Below, piece after piece: positions 1 to 7,363 of a stretch of DNA of 14,404 nucleotides. Every line of letters begins with the position of its first letter. The stretch's first letter is position 1. The notes below the pieces were generated by a model. It worked only from the letters and a program-made list of their open reading frames with translations, searched no databases and was not told where the DNA came from. The position numbers were made by a program, and so were the translations under genes. Source of the stretch: an uncultured Bacteroidales bacterium (GTDB lineage Bacteria > Bacteroidota > Bacteroidia > Bacteroidales > Paludibacteraceae); the NCBI GenBank assembly GCA_903873355.1, contig CAIQOG010000377.1:1-14404 (forward strand), written 5' to 3'.

Positions 1-127
1 AAACTGGTAGAAATGCAGTTCTTGATCGGTCTGGACTGGTATCGCTGCGTTTTTCATGAAGGCGCAGACATCGTAAAACCAGTCAAAAACTGGCTACTGG
101 ACGAAGATAATCAACACAGTGTTTGCA
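1..127. other. unassigned sequence beyond slipin breakpoint
   Basis: This stretch does not continue the slipin gene that reads toward it from the right. The plus frame starting at base 1 is open through the whole segment (K-L-V-E-M-Q-F-L-I-G-L-D-W-Y...). It has strong codon-position bias (high G+C at position 1, low at position 2), so it could be the end or middle of another gene. The minus frame in the same phase is also open from about base 93 to the window edge, so the coding strand cannot be decided. I do not recognise either product. A short inverted repeat (AACAC-A-GTGTT, 113-123) and a CCAGT/ACTGG hairpin (79-93) lie close to the junction. It may be a rearranged neighbour or an assembly edge. 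Confidence 0.3.
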
Positions 128-359
128 CCTTGGTAATGGTTTCCTGTTGTTCCAAATCAACGGTTTTGGTACGAATATCGACCCGTTGTTGGGCATCAAT
201 GAGTGGAATAATCCAGTATAAGCCGGGACCTTTGATGGATTGAAAGCGACCGAGACGAAAAATAATGGAGCGTTGATACTCCTGAGCAATTCTAAATCCT
301 GAAAGCAGGATTAAAACAACGGCACCGATAATAATTTCGGGAATTGGGAGAATTTCCAT
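111..359 (-). pseudogene. slipin / SPFH (band 7) protein, truncated to its N-terminus
   Basis: The 82 codons match the start of a slipin/stomatin-type SPFH protein. A short N-terminal hydrophobic anchor (about residues 5-21, PEIIIGAVVLILLSGF) is followed by the family core RSIIFRLGRFQSIKGPGLYW, then IPLIDAQQRVDIRTKTVDL and QQETITK. Family members continue with a D/N-x-V-T-x-x-V-N/D-A-V-x-x-F/Y stretch and run to about 250-330 residues. Here similarity stops after ITK, five unrelated codons follow, and a stop ends the frame. No other frame upstream of base 127 resumes the SPFH fold. Slipins form membrane-anchored oligomers linked to protease (NfeD) partners and membrane quality control; this copy lacks nearly all of the SPFH domain and should be non-functional. 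A simple one-base frameshift does not explain it; a deletion, rearrangement or assembly join does. Confidence 0.75.
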
Positions 360-405
360 TTTTGTTGATTTTAAAGGGTTTTGAAATTTGGGTTCAAATA
401 CGCTT

Positions 406-413
406 CAAATTTA
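406..413 (-). promoter_or_regulatory. possible -7 element for the slipin gene
   Basis: On the minus strand this reads TAAATTTG, fitting the Bacteroidota -7 pattern TAnnTTTG, about 47 bases upstream of the slipin ATG. No convincing -33 TTTG was found at the usual spacing, so this is a weak call in AT-rich sequence. The rest of the 360-461 spacer holds nothing else I can support. Confidence 0.3.
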
Positions 414-461
414 TATAAATAAATCAGCAATAATGTGGTTTTTTTGGAAAAATAATCAAAT

Positions 462-1361
462 TTATTTCGACCCCAGATACAGCAGGAACATCCCAATCAA
501 AACACCAATCATATCAATTAATTTCAGTTTGATGTTTTTGTCTTTCATCACGAAAGCGCCATACAGGAAGGGAACTACCACGCCAGAACGACGAATGGTT
601 GATACAACCGAAATCATGGATTCGGGCAAAGTCAGCGCATAGAAATACACAAAATCGGCAGTTACCAGAAAGAACGAAATCCAGAAAATTGCCCATTTGA
701 AGCTAAAAGGAGTGGTCTTCTTGCGTGTTGGTGCCCATAAAAAGAGGGTGATAATTCCCATGATGGCCGCCTGATAAAAGGTATAATACACCTGAACGGA
801 CATCACATCGTAGCGTTTCATCAGATATTTGTCGTACAAACCACTCAATGCTCCTGTCAGCGTGGCCAAAACGATAAACCAGAACCATTTATTGGTTTTC
901 AGGGAGATGCCTTCTTTTTTACCGGCAACCGAAAAGAGGTAAAACGACAGCAAGGTAATTCCCACACCGGCAGTTTGAAATCCGTTCAGTTTTTCGCCAA
1001 AAATCAGCATAGCGCCCACCACGGTCCAAACGGGTTGTGTGGCTTTGATAGGCGAAGCAAGCGAAAGTGGCAGATGTTTCAGTGCAAAATAGGCAAACAG
1101 CCACGAAGTCAGTACGATAGTAGCTTTCAGCACGAAAAGCATGTGTGCATGAAAATCTACCCGCGGCACAAAAAATACAGAACCTTTCAGCGTTTCAGGG
1201 AAAAATTCGGATAAAATAAGGAAGGGTACCAGCGTCAGACACGAGAATAATATCGAGACAAAGATGACCGGAATAACCGCATTTTCTTTTAAAGATACTT
1301 TTTTAAAAACTTCGTACGAACCTAACAGAATAGCAGAAACAAATGCTAAGAATAACCACAT
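462..1361 (-). CDS. DMT-superfamily (EamA-type) transporter
   Basis: This 299-residue protein is almost entirely hydrophobic, with about ten membrane segments arranged as two EamA-like halves. The first half runs from the N-terminal MWLFLAFVSAILLGSYEVFKK to about residue 150 and includes the EamA-type stretch LPLSLASPIKATQPVWTVVG followed by FGEKLNGFQTAGVGITLLSF. A lysine-rich cytoplasmic linker (AGKKEGISLKTNK) separates it from the second half, which contains TLTGALSGLYDKYLMKR and a final LKLIDMIGVLIGMFLLYLGSK. DMT/EamA proteins are inner-membrane metabolite exporters or importers; the substrate cannot be read from sequence. Length fits the family (about 280-310). It lies 81 bases after truA on the same strand, separated by a small hairpin repeat, so co-transcription with purU-truA is possible but unproven. 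Confidence 0.88.
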   Translation of the reverse strand: MWLFLAFVSAILLGSYEVFKKVSLKENAVIPVIFVSILFSCLTLVPFLILSEFFPETLKGSVFFVPRVDFHAHMLFVLKATIVLTSWLFAYFALKHLPLSLASPIKATQPVWTVVGAMLIFGEKLNGFQTAGVGITLLSFYLFSVAGKKEGISLKTNKWFWFIVLATLTGALSGLYDKYLMKRYDVMSVQVYYTFYQAAIMGIITLFLWAPTRKKTTPFSFKWAIFWISFFLVTADFVYFYALTLPESMISVVSTIRRSGVVVPFLYGAFVMKDKNIKLKLIDMIGVLIGMFLLYLGSK

Positions 1362-1382
1362 CAGGAATTTACAATTTAATCA

Positions 1383-1398
1383 TCCGCTGGTGAGCGGA
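1383..1398. repeat. small palindrome flanked by TTTACAATTT repeats
   Basis: The stem TCCGCT / AGCGGA closes a GGTG loop (1383-1398). It is GC-rich against AT-rich flanks. On either side lie copies of TTTACAATTT (about 1368-1378, 1404-1422), giving direct repeats around the hairpin. It fills the spacer between truA and the transporter gene. There is no T tract right after it on the minus strand, so it looks more like a dispersed REP-like unit than a terminator. Confidence 0.45.
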
Positions 1399-1442
1399 CA
1401 GGTTTTACAATTTACAATTTTGAAAAACGGAATATGTGGTTT

Positions 1443-2195
1443 TTAAAGGAATAGATTTTCAGGATATTGAATATCAATCAAATACAAACCATGCGCCGGT
1501 ACAGAAACGCCGGCTTTGCAGCGGTTTTTGGCTTCGATAACGGCTCTGAATTTGTCGACTGACATTCTATGACGACCTACTTCGAACAATGTACCTACAA
1601 CCGCACGCACCATATTTCGCAAAAAGCGGTCGGCTTCAATAGTGAAAATCCACTCATCGCCTTGTTTCGACCATTCGGCACGAGTAATCACACAATTATT
1701 CGTTTTTACATCGGTGTGCAGTTTGCTGAAACTTGTGAAATCACGGTATTCGCACAAAACGGATGCTGCACTGTTCATAGCTTCAAAATCCAGTTTGTCG
1801 CTAATACGGGCAGCCAGTTCTGTCTGGAAAACATTTTTTTCTGTAACTACGTGATATTCATACCGGCGCGAAACGGCATCGAAACGTGCATGCGCATCGG
1901 GCTGAACTTCTACGATTTTATGAATGGCAATGTCGCGTGGCAACAGGCTGTTGAGCTTATTCACCATGTCAAACTCTTCAGGTAATTCAGTTTCCACATC
2001 AAAATGAGCCACCATTAACCGCGCATGAACTCCGGTGTCAGTGCGACCGGCTCCGGTAATTTCAGTTTCGTTACGCAAAACGGTGCTCAATGCCTTCGTC
2101 AGTACTTCCTGAACGGATATTCCGTTAGGCTGAATCTGCCAACCGTGATAAGTGGTTCCTTTGTAGGAGAGATATATGAAGTAACGTTTTTTCAA
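1443..2195 (-). CDS. truA: tRNA pseudouridine(38-40) synthase
   Basis: TruA converts uridines 38-40 of the tRNA anticodon stem-loop to pseudouridine in the cytoplasm. The 250-residue product has family length. It starts with the usual [21 protein letters not shown] block and carries the catalytic motif [11 protein letters not shown] with the nucleophilic aspartate at residue 53. Further family landmarks are [51 protein letters not shown] (about 191-207) and the C-terminal [14 protein letters not shown]. The frame has a stop (2208-2210) five codons upstream and no ATG before residue 62, so the start must be the TTG at 2193-2195. It lies 12 bases after the repaired end of purU and in the same frame, which points to translational coupling in one transcript. 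Confidence 0.95.
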   Translation of the reverse strand: MKKRYFIYLSYKGTTYHGWQIQPNGISVQEVLTKALSTVLRNETEITGAGRTDTGVHARLMVAHFDVETELPEEFDMVNKLNSLLPRDIAIHKIVEVQPDAHARFDAVSRRYEYHVVTEKNVFQTELAARISDKLDFEAMNSAASVLCEYRDFTSFSKLHTDVKTNNCVITRAEWSKQGDEWIFTIEADRFLRNMVRAVVGTLFEVGRHRMSVDKFRAVIEAKNRCKAGVSVPAHGLYLIDIQYPENLFL

Positions 2196-2207
2196 GCAGG
2201 TAAATGT

Positions 2208-3072
2208 TTATTGAAAAACAATCGTTCGGTTTTTGTAGGCAAGTATTTTACGTTCGATATGTTTTTCAACGGCGTGCGAGGACAATTTTTTCCAAATCGC
2301 GGCCTTTTTTAATCAGTTCTTCCACCGTATCTTTATGTGAAATATGCGTTACATCCTGATCGATAATCGGTCCGGCATCAAGGTCGGTGGTAACGTAATG
2401 ACTCGTTGCACCGATTACCTTCACACCACGTTCGTGGGCTGCATGGTAGGGTTTTGCACCGGCAAAAGCAGGAAGAAACGAGTGATGAATATTTATAATT
2501 CTATCGGGATAATTTTCAATAAAATCGGAAGAAAGTACCTGCATGTAACGTGCTAAAACACAGAATGTAACGCCATTTTCTTTAAGTAACGCAAGTTGTT
2601 TTGTCTCTTGTTCAGCCTTGTTTTCTTTTGTGATTGGGAACACATAATAAGGTATGTCGAATCGTCTGGCAACACTTTCCATATCAGGGTGATTACTGAT
2701 AATGAGCGGAATTTCCACATGCCACTCGCCGGCTGCGTAACGTGCAAGTAAATCGTACAGACAGTGCGACATTTTGGAAACAAAAATGGCCATGCGTGGC
2801 TTTGTGTCCGAAAAATAAAGTCTGAAAACCATACTAAAACGGCTTGCAATAAGAGTCTCGAAGTATTCACCAATTTTTTCTTTTGGAATCTGAAACGTAT
2901 CAAGTTCCCATTTTACACGCATGAAAAATACTTTTTCTTCGCGGTTCACGTATTGATCAAGGTACAGAATATTACCCTTGTGTTGGTTAATAAATTCGGT
3001 AACAACCGCAAGAATTCCCGGACGGTCGGGGCAGTGAATCAGAAGTACTGCCGTGTTATCATTTCCCTTCAT
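2208..3072 (-). pseudogene. purU: formyltetrahydrofolate deformylase with C-terminal frameshift
   Basis: PurU hydrolyses 10-formyl-THF to formate and THF, balancing one-carbon pools and supplying formate to PurT. The intact frame (2266-3072, 268 residues) has an N-terminal ACT domain (residues 5-80, LIHCPDRPGILAVVTEFI). It is followed by a formyltransferase-type domain with NIHHSFLPAFAGAKPYH (N194, H196) and GATSHYVTTDLDAGPI (D232). After KGRDLEKIVLARR the frame stops. In the next phase the sequence continues as A-V-E-K-H-I-E-R-K-I-L-A-Y-K-N-R-T-I-V-F-Q then TAA at 2208-2210, the standard PurU C-terminus. Loss of one GC dinucleotide around 2271-2276 explains it; repaired length is 288, as usual for the family. 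The catalytic residues survive, so partial function, a genuine recent mutation and a sequencing error are all possible. Confidence 0.9.
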
Positions 3073-3100
3073 ACAAGTTCAATTAAAAAAAATTTGACCA

Positions 3101-3108
3101 CAAAGATA
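3101..3108 (-). promoter_or_regulatory. candidate -7 element of the purU-truA transcript
   Basis: The minus strand reads TATCTTTG, matching TAnnTTTG, 28 bases before the purU ATG at 3072. No clear TTTG lies at the expected -33 distance. An imperfect inverted repeat starts a few bases upstream (3114-3146). The spacing to the gene is right for a short 5' UTR. Confidence 0.5.
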
Positions 3109-3113
3109 ACAAA

Positions 3114-3146
3114 TTTGAACCAATGTTTAAATTACTATTGTTCAAA
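3114..3146. repeat. imperfect inverted repeat upstream of purU
   Basis: TTTGAACCAAT (3114-3124) pairs with ATTGTTCAAA (3137-3146), ten pairs with one bulged C and a 12-base AT-rich spacer. It sits directly upstream of the candidate purU -7 box and so overlaps where the -33 region would be. This is where an operator would lie, though chance pairing in AT-rich DNA is possible. The remainder of the 3147-3264 spacer shows nothing else I can support. Confidence 0.4.
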
Positions 3147-3264
3147 CCGATTTTTCAAATTTAAATTATCAGTGTAAAGTTCATAAAATCAACAAATTAA
3201 TTCCAAACTAATACACCTGCCGGAGTCTGTTCGTTATAATAGCAAGTATTTAAAATGCAAACAA

Positions 3265-4575
3265 TCAATATTTTAGCGCTTTTAATATTTGAGAAGGATA
3301 GTTATTTGCTGTGTTTACTTTTACCAGGTAAATTCCTTTAGGCAGTGATGTTGCAGAAATAGTATTGTTATTTTGAATAACATTAATCATTTCACCATTT
3401 ACAGTGTAAAGTGAGGCATCTTTTATGGTTTCATTCAGAATAAACGACTGGTTTTGATTATTCCAATTCACAGTTAACGGTTTATCAATATTTGGCATCA
3501 ATATTCCGGTATTTGAAGAAAAAGCATCTAAAGCTGCGGTTGGTTTACCTGAATTATCAAACGCACCCAGGGTGTAATTATTCCAGTTTGGATAACATTC
3601 AGGTTCCCAGTAGAATACGCCAATACCTTTACCACCAGTTACTGACTTTGTTTTGGTAATCAAATCAACCAGGAAATTTTTACAAACAGTAGGAGTATCC
3701 CAACTCATACCACACTCCACAATCATAACTTCTTTGCCGTAGCGACTGACCATATCATTCATGTTGGCGAGGCAGTCTTTATTACAGTTTTGCCAATCGT
3801 TGGAAGTTGTGTACCAACTTGGATAGAGCGACATACCAATCACATCGTATTTTCCGCCATAAGTTTTTAATCCATCAAAAATCCATCGAAATAAACTATT
3901 TGAATAACCATTCTGAAGATGAACCACTACTTTGGCTGTTGGGAAAACAGCTTTAACGGCGTCATAACCGGCATTGGTTAGAGCTGCGTAATTAGCCATG
4001 CCGTTTGATGCTTTCCCATCTTCCCACAGCATACCGTTTCCTGTTTCGTTTCCCACCTGAACCCATTCCGGAGTAATTCCATTGGTTTTTAGAAGATTCA
4101 GCACATCAGTAGTGTGAGTAGCTACAGCCATTTTTAAATCTGCGAGACTTAGCGAAACCCATGCTACAGGCTTAGTTTGATTGGATGGATCAGCCCAGAC
4201 ATCACTGTAATGAAAGTCAATCATAATGCGCATTCCGAGGTTTTTGGTGCGAATTGCTTTAGTAAGAGTTTCCTGAGCATTACACCAACCATCGGAAGGA
4301 TTTACCCATACGCGTAAACGGATTGAATTCATCCCAAGGCTTTTTAGTAACGCCATACATTCCATTTCAGTGCCTGCAGAATTATAGAATTTTTTACCGT
4401 TTGCCTCCATTTGAGTAAGCCAACTTACATCTGCACCTCCAGCAAAAACCGTAGATTCACTCGTTGAAACTGCAAGTAGTGTAATTGGTGACTTTTCTGC
4501 TTTACAACTCGAAGCAAGGCTAATCAGGCTAAAAGCAACAATAAAAGCAATGGTGATTTTTTGCTGAAGTTTCAT
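3265..4575 (-). CDS. arabinogalactan endo-beta-1,4-galactanase, GH53
   Basis: This 436-residue secreted enzyme should cleave beta-1,4-galactan side chains of pectin. An N-terminal signal (residues 1-24, MKLQQKITIAFIVAFSLISL then ASSC) gives a lipobox-like but imperfect cysteine site. The GH53 barrel spans about 43-350: GGADVSWLTQMEANGK, SIRLRVWVNPSDGWCN, IDFHYSDVWADPSNQTKPVAW, then WVQVGNETGNGMLWEDG with acid/base E177, GMSLYPSWY, and VMIVECGMSW with nucleophile E287. Residues 358-436 form a small beta domain ending in TSLPKGIYLVKV and ILKALKY, which resembles the type A T9SS sorting domain. Export through the type IX system is therefore likely, and anchoring as a lipoprotein less so. It is monocistronic, with 189 bases to purU and no SusC/SusD genes beside it. 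Confidence 0.93.
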   Translation of the reverse strand: MKLQQKITIAFIVAFSLISLASSCKAEKSPITLLAVSTSESTVFAGGADVSWLTQMEANGKKFYNSAGTEMECMALLKSLGMNSIRLRVWVNPSDGWCNAQETLTKAIRTKNLGMRIMIDFHYSDVWADPSNQTKPVAWVSLSLADLKMAVATHTTDVLNLLKTNGITPEWVQVGNETGNGMLWEDGKASNGMANYAALTNAGYDAVKAVFPTAKVVVHLQNGYSNSLFRWIFDGLKTYGGKYDVIGMSLYPSWYTTSNDWQNCNKDCLANMNDMVSRYGKEVMIVECGMSWDTPTVCKNFLVDLITKTKSVTGGKGIGVFYWEPECYPNWNNYTLGAFDNSGKPTAALDAFSSNTGILMPNIDKPLTVNWNNQNQSFILNETIKDASLYTVNGEMINVIQNNNTISATSLPKGIYLVKVNTANNYPSQILKALKY

Positions 4576-4596
4576 GCGTTTCGTATTTTATGTTTA

Positions 4597-4604
4597 CAAA
4601 ATTA
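4597..4604 (-). promoter_or_regulatory. candidate -7 element of the galactanase gene
   Basis: The minus strand reads TAATTTTG, matching TAnnTTTG, 21 bases upstream of the galactanase ATG. About 19 bases further upstream the sequence is ATTGC rather than the usual TTTG, so the -33 part is weak. Confidence 0.45.
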
Positions 4605-4931
4605 CGGATTTAGAATTATAAAGCAATTTTTTTTGCGAAAAGATCCAGGCTATTTTTATATGCCAGTGTAGAATCATTCACATTCTATTTTGATTTAATA
4701 TATTGTATTCGAGAAATGCTTCGCAATTCGAGACCTTTTCTAAATATCTACATACTGGTTAAATTATCAATCCATCTGATTTATTCATTGCTTGCTGTAA
4801 CAATATAAGCCATTACACTACAAATTGTGGATACAAGTTGTATTTAACTTCATGATTAAGTTCAGAAGTTGGAGTGTTAAACGCCGGCAAATGATAATTT
4901 AACAGCATTTTATATTTATACTAATTTGAAG

Positions 4932-4939
4932 TATATTTG
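4932..4939 (+). promoter_or_regulatory. candidate -7 element upstream of the gtrA-like gene
   Basis: TATATTTG followed by C is a full match to the Bacteroidota -7 pattern. It would give a leader of roughly 210 bases before the chosen gtrA-like start. No TTTG at the proper -33 distance was found, so the assignment is tentative. Confidence 0.4.
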
Positions 4940-4982
4940 CCTCTTCAAGAGCTAATTATTTTATGTGATTATTGTTTCTTTT

Positions 4983-5043
4983 CATGCGTTCATTTTTATT
5001 TTTTAGTTAGTTGACGCATGGAACCTGCCTACGATAGGTAGGC
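4983..5043. repeat. two adjacent inverted repeats in the gtrA leader
   Basis: CATGCGT (4983-4989) pairs with ACGCATG (5014-5020) around a T-rich 24-base loop. Seven bases later GCCTAC (5027-5032) pairs with GTAGGC (5038-5043) around GATAG. The second hairpin is GC-rich and looks like a dispersed intergenic palindrome. Both would be transcribed if the promoter at 4932 is used. Confidence 0.5.
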
Positions 5044-5158
5044 TCGCAATGAACATGGTCTTTTGGTTTAAACGCCTGTTTTAATGCTCGTTTCATACAA
5101 AAATCGAATTAATAAATTCAAAATTATTTTTCTGATAAATCAATTAGCAATTATTTTA

Positions 5159-5587
5159 ATGGATATAAGAACTCTATTTCTCAAAGCGGTAAAACACAAT
5201 CCAACAAACATATACGTTGAAATTTTCAGGTATTTGGTGTCAGGTATTATTGCCTTTGGTGCTGATACTGCAATTTTATATTCCCTTACTGAATATGCCG
5301 GGCTATATTACTTATTTTCATCAATTATTGGTTTTTGTGCCGGTTTACTCATTAGTTACATCATGAATGTAATTTGGGTATTTAATGACCGGAAAATTGT
5401 AAATAAAAAACTGGAGTTTAGTATTTTTCTGATAATCAGTCTGGTTGGATTAGCTATGAATTCCTTGTTTATGTGGCTTCTAACTTCGGTGTTTCTTGTT
5501 TATTATATCTATTCCAAAATTATCACCACTGTACTTGTTTTCATTTGGAATTATTTTGCAAAGAAAAAGTCCTTATTTTCAAAGTAA
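5159..5587 (+). CDS. GtrA-family membrane protein
   Basis: This is a small four-TM GtrA-like protein. It has FRYLVSGIIAFGADTAILYS (TM1, residues 23-42), IGFCAGLLISYIMNVIWVF (TM2), FLIISLVGLAMNSLFMWLL (TM3) and a last helix ending TTVLVFIWNYFAKKKSLF, the usual family end. GtrA proteins are thought to flip polyprenyl-phosphate sugars across the inner membrane for periplasmic glycosyltransferases. The open frame begins earlier, at ATG 5084, but its first 25 residues are not GtrA-like; the ATG at 5159 gives 142 residues, the normal family size, and is preferred. The GT-C gene begins 36 bases downstream on the same strand. That spacing suggests one operon in which this protein supplies the lipid-linked sugar; the link is inference. 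Confidence 0.85.
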   Translation: MDIRTLFLKAVKHNPTNIYVEIFRYLVSGIIAFGADTAILYSLTEYAGLYYLFSSIIGFCAGLLISYIMNVIWVFNDRKIVNKKLEFSIFLIISLVGLAMNSLFMWLLTSVFLVYYIYSKIITTVLVFIWNYFAKKKSLFSK

Positions 5588-5623
5588 ACTTTAATTGTTT
5601 TACATATTTTACGAAAATAGATA

Positions 5624-7363
5624 ATGAGTAAATTAAAAAATACAAGTCAATCATTTCTCTCGAAAATAATTAGAAATGCCGCCACTGATAAACATTGGTG
5701 GTTGTTGGCATTTGCATTAATTGTTACTGTTTTGGTATATGCTAAGGTTATTGGTTACAATTTTTTATACACCTGGGATGACTTCGATTATATTACTGAC
5801 AATCCGGATGTTCAGTCCTTGAACTTTGAGAATTTCGGTAAGTATTTTTCGGAATTTTATGCCGGTAATTACCAACCTTTAACCTTACTTCTTTATGCCA
5901 TTGAGTATCTTGTTGGAAATGGCTCTCCAGCGGTATTTCATGGTGTTAATATCTTTATTCATATCATCAATAGTTACCTGGTTTTTATATTAATCCGTAA
6001 ACTGTCGCCTCAAAACAATTTAGCAGCACTGATAACGGCAGCCTTTTTTGCCATTCACCCCATGCATATTGAGTCCGTGGCCTGGATATCAGAATTTAAA
6101 GATGTGCTCTATTCGTTTTTCTTTCTGACGGGTTTAATCATGTATATGAATTTCTTAAAGTTGAAAGAAGTAAAGATGCTTGTTTACATCTTTATATTCT
6201 TTCTTTTATCGTGTCTTAGTAAATCTGCAGCGGTGGTATTTCCACTGGTATTAATTTTATTTGACTATTATACCGGCAGGAAATTCACCCTGAGGGTTGT
6301 AGTTGAAAAAATCCCTTTTCTTATTGTTTCACTTATATTTGGTGTGGTGGCAATCTATTCGCAGAAAGGTGCAATAAAGGAATTGGCTCCTGTAATGACT
6401 ATCTTTGAGCAAATTTCAGTCATATCATTTTCATTTTGTTCCAATATTCTTAAAATATTTGTACCGCTGAGTCTCTCTGCATATTATCCATATCCTTCTG
6501 AAATTGGACATGCAGCTCTACCTATCTATTATTATCTTTCTATTCCACTTGTTTTAGGACTTTTTATAGGAGTAGGATATTCAATCCGCCGCAATAAACT
6601 CCTTGTTTTTGGCTTTTTGTTCTTTCTGATAAATATTATACTGGTTCTTCAAATTATTCCCGTAGGGGGTGCTGCCATGGCCGACCGTTATAGCTATATT
6701 CCGTCAATTGGACTTCTTTTCGTGGCAGGAATAGGAATTACGCATTTGTTGACTTTACCCAAACTGAAGCATTACAACAAATCTGTAGTCAGTATGATTG
6801 TAATTTTGTTTTTTGCGTTTGCTTTATTGGCCAATAACCGTACAACTGTTTGGGCTAACGACGAAATACTGTTTTCGGATGTTATTGAGAAATATCCCGA
6901 TTGTTATGTTGCCTATAGTATCAGAGGTCTTTGCAAGAACCTTGCCGGCGACTATCAGGGGGCTATCAACGATGAAACAAGAGCCATTGAATTAAATCCA
7001 CACTATGTAAAAGCATATAATCTGAGAGCCGGAGTGAAGTATGCTACCGGCGATTTCAAAGGAGCTTTAACAGACTACGAATATGTGCTGAAATATGAGC
7101 CTAAAAATGTTGATAATTTGTACAATTGTGGTGCCGTAAAGTATTCGCAAAATGATTTTCAGGGGGCACTTGAATATTTCAGTAAAGCAATTCAATTAAA
7201 TCCAGAATTACCGGCTTCATATTATAAAAGAGCTGTAGTTTTTTATGACATTAAAGCCTATTCTTCTGCATTGAACGACCTAAATAAAGCAATAGAATTA
7301 AAACCGGATTTCGAAGAGGCTATTCAAACCAGGAATGAAATCAATTCAACTTATTTTAAGTAA
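5624..7363 (+). CDS. GT-C-type membrane glycosyltransferase with C-terminal TPRs (TMTC/PMT-like)
   Basis: The 579-residue protein has a polytopic membrane part (about residues 27-402) followed by four TPR units. After TM1 comes NFLYTWDDFDYITDNPDV, with acidic residues D52 and D53 in the first external loop, the usual catalytic position of GT-C enzymes. Then come YQPLTLLLYAIEYLVG, FHGVNIFIHIINS, the hallmark HPMHIESVAWISEFKDVLY (145-163) and AMADRYSYIPSIGLLF (351-366). TPRs lie at about 428-460, 461-494, 495-528 and 529-562, each ending in the ELNP/EL-P type turn. This layout matches bacterial relatives of TMTC O-mannosyltransferases. A role in transferring a lipid-linked sugar to an exported acceptor is likely by family; donor and acceptor are unknown. 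The gtrA-like gene 36 bases upstream supports a polyprenyl-P-sugar donor. GC is visibly lower than in the housekeeping genes. Confidence 0.82.
   Translation: MSKLKNTSQSFLSKIIRNAATDKHWWLLAFALIVTVLVYAKVIGYNFLYTWDDFDYITDNPDVQSLNFENFGKYFSEFYAGNYQPLTLLLYAIEYLVGNGSPAVFHGVNIFIHIINSYLVFILIRKLSPQNNLAALITAAFFAIHPMHIESVAWISEFKDVLYSFFFLTGLIMYMNFLKLKEVKMLVYIFIFFLLSCLSKSAAVVFPLVLILFDYYTGRKFTLRVVVEKIPFLIVSLIFGVVAIYSQKGAIKELAPVMTIFEQISVISFSFCSNILKIFVPLSLSAYYPYPSEIGHAALPIYYYLSIPLVLGLFIGVGYSIRRNKLLVFGFLFFLINIILVLQIIPVGGAAMADRYSYIPSIGLLFVAGIGITHLLTLPKLKHYNKSVVSMIVILFFAFALLANNRTTVWANDEILFSDVIEKYPDCYVAYSIRGLCKNLAGDYQGAINDETRAIELNPHYVKAYNLRAGVKYATGDFKGALTDYEYVLKYEPKNVDNLYNCGAVKYSQNDFQGALEYFSKAIQLNPELPASYYKRAVVFYDIKAYSSALNDLNKAIELKPDFEEAIQTRNEINSTYFK

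Larger units (their letters stand above)
4605..5083. other. long AT-rich non-coding spacer before gtrA
   Basis: No credible gene lies here. It contains a TATATTTG promoter-like box on the plus strand (4932-4939) followed by a CTCTT-C-AAGAG palindrome (4941-4951). Further on are two further inverted repeats (4983-5020 and 5027-5043) before the GtrA-family gene. The stretch 4605-4920 shows nothing recognisable. Confidence 0.6.

Noticed and set aside
13..243. Plus-strand open frame of 76 codons at the left edge as a complete gene
   Set aside because: Its second half runs antisense to clear slipin coding sequence, so only the first ~40 codons could be real, and they cannot be identified.
1569..1985. 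138-codon plus-strand frame inside truA
   Set aside because: It is antisense to well-conserved truA and has no recognisable domain.
4605..5083. tRNA or other stable RNA after the TATATTTG box
   Set aside because: The box resembles those before tRNA genes, but no cloverleaf, anticodon arm or CCA end could be assembled.
5084..5158. Upstream ATG for the GtrA-family gene
   Set aside because: The extra 25 residues are not GtrA-like and push the length above the family norm; the ATG at 5159 fits better.
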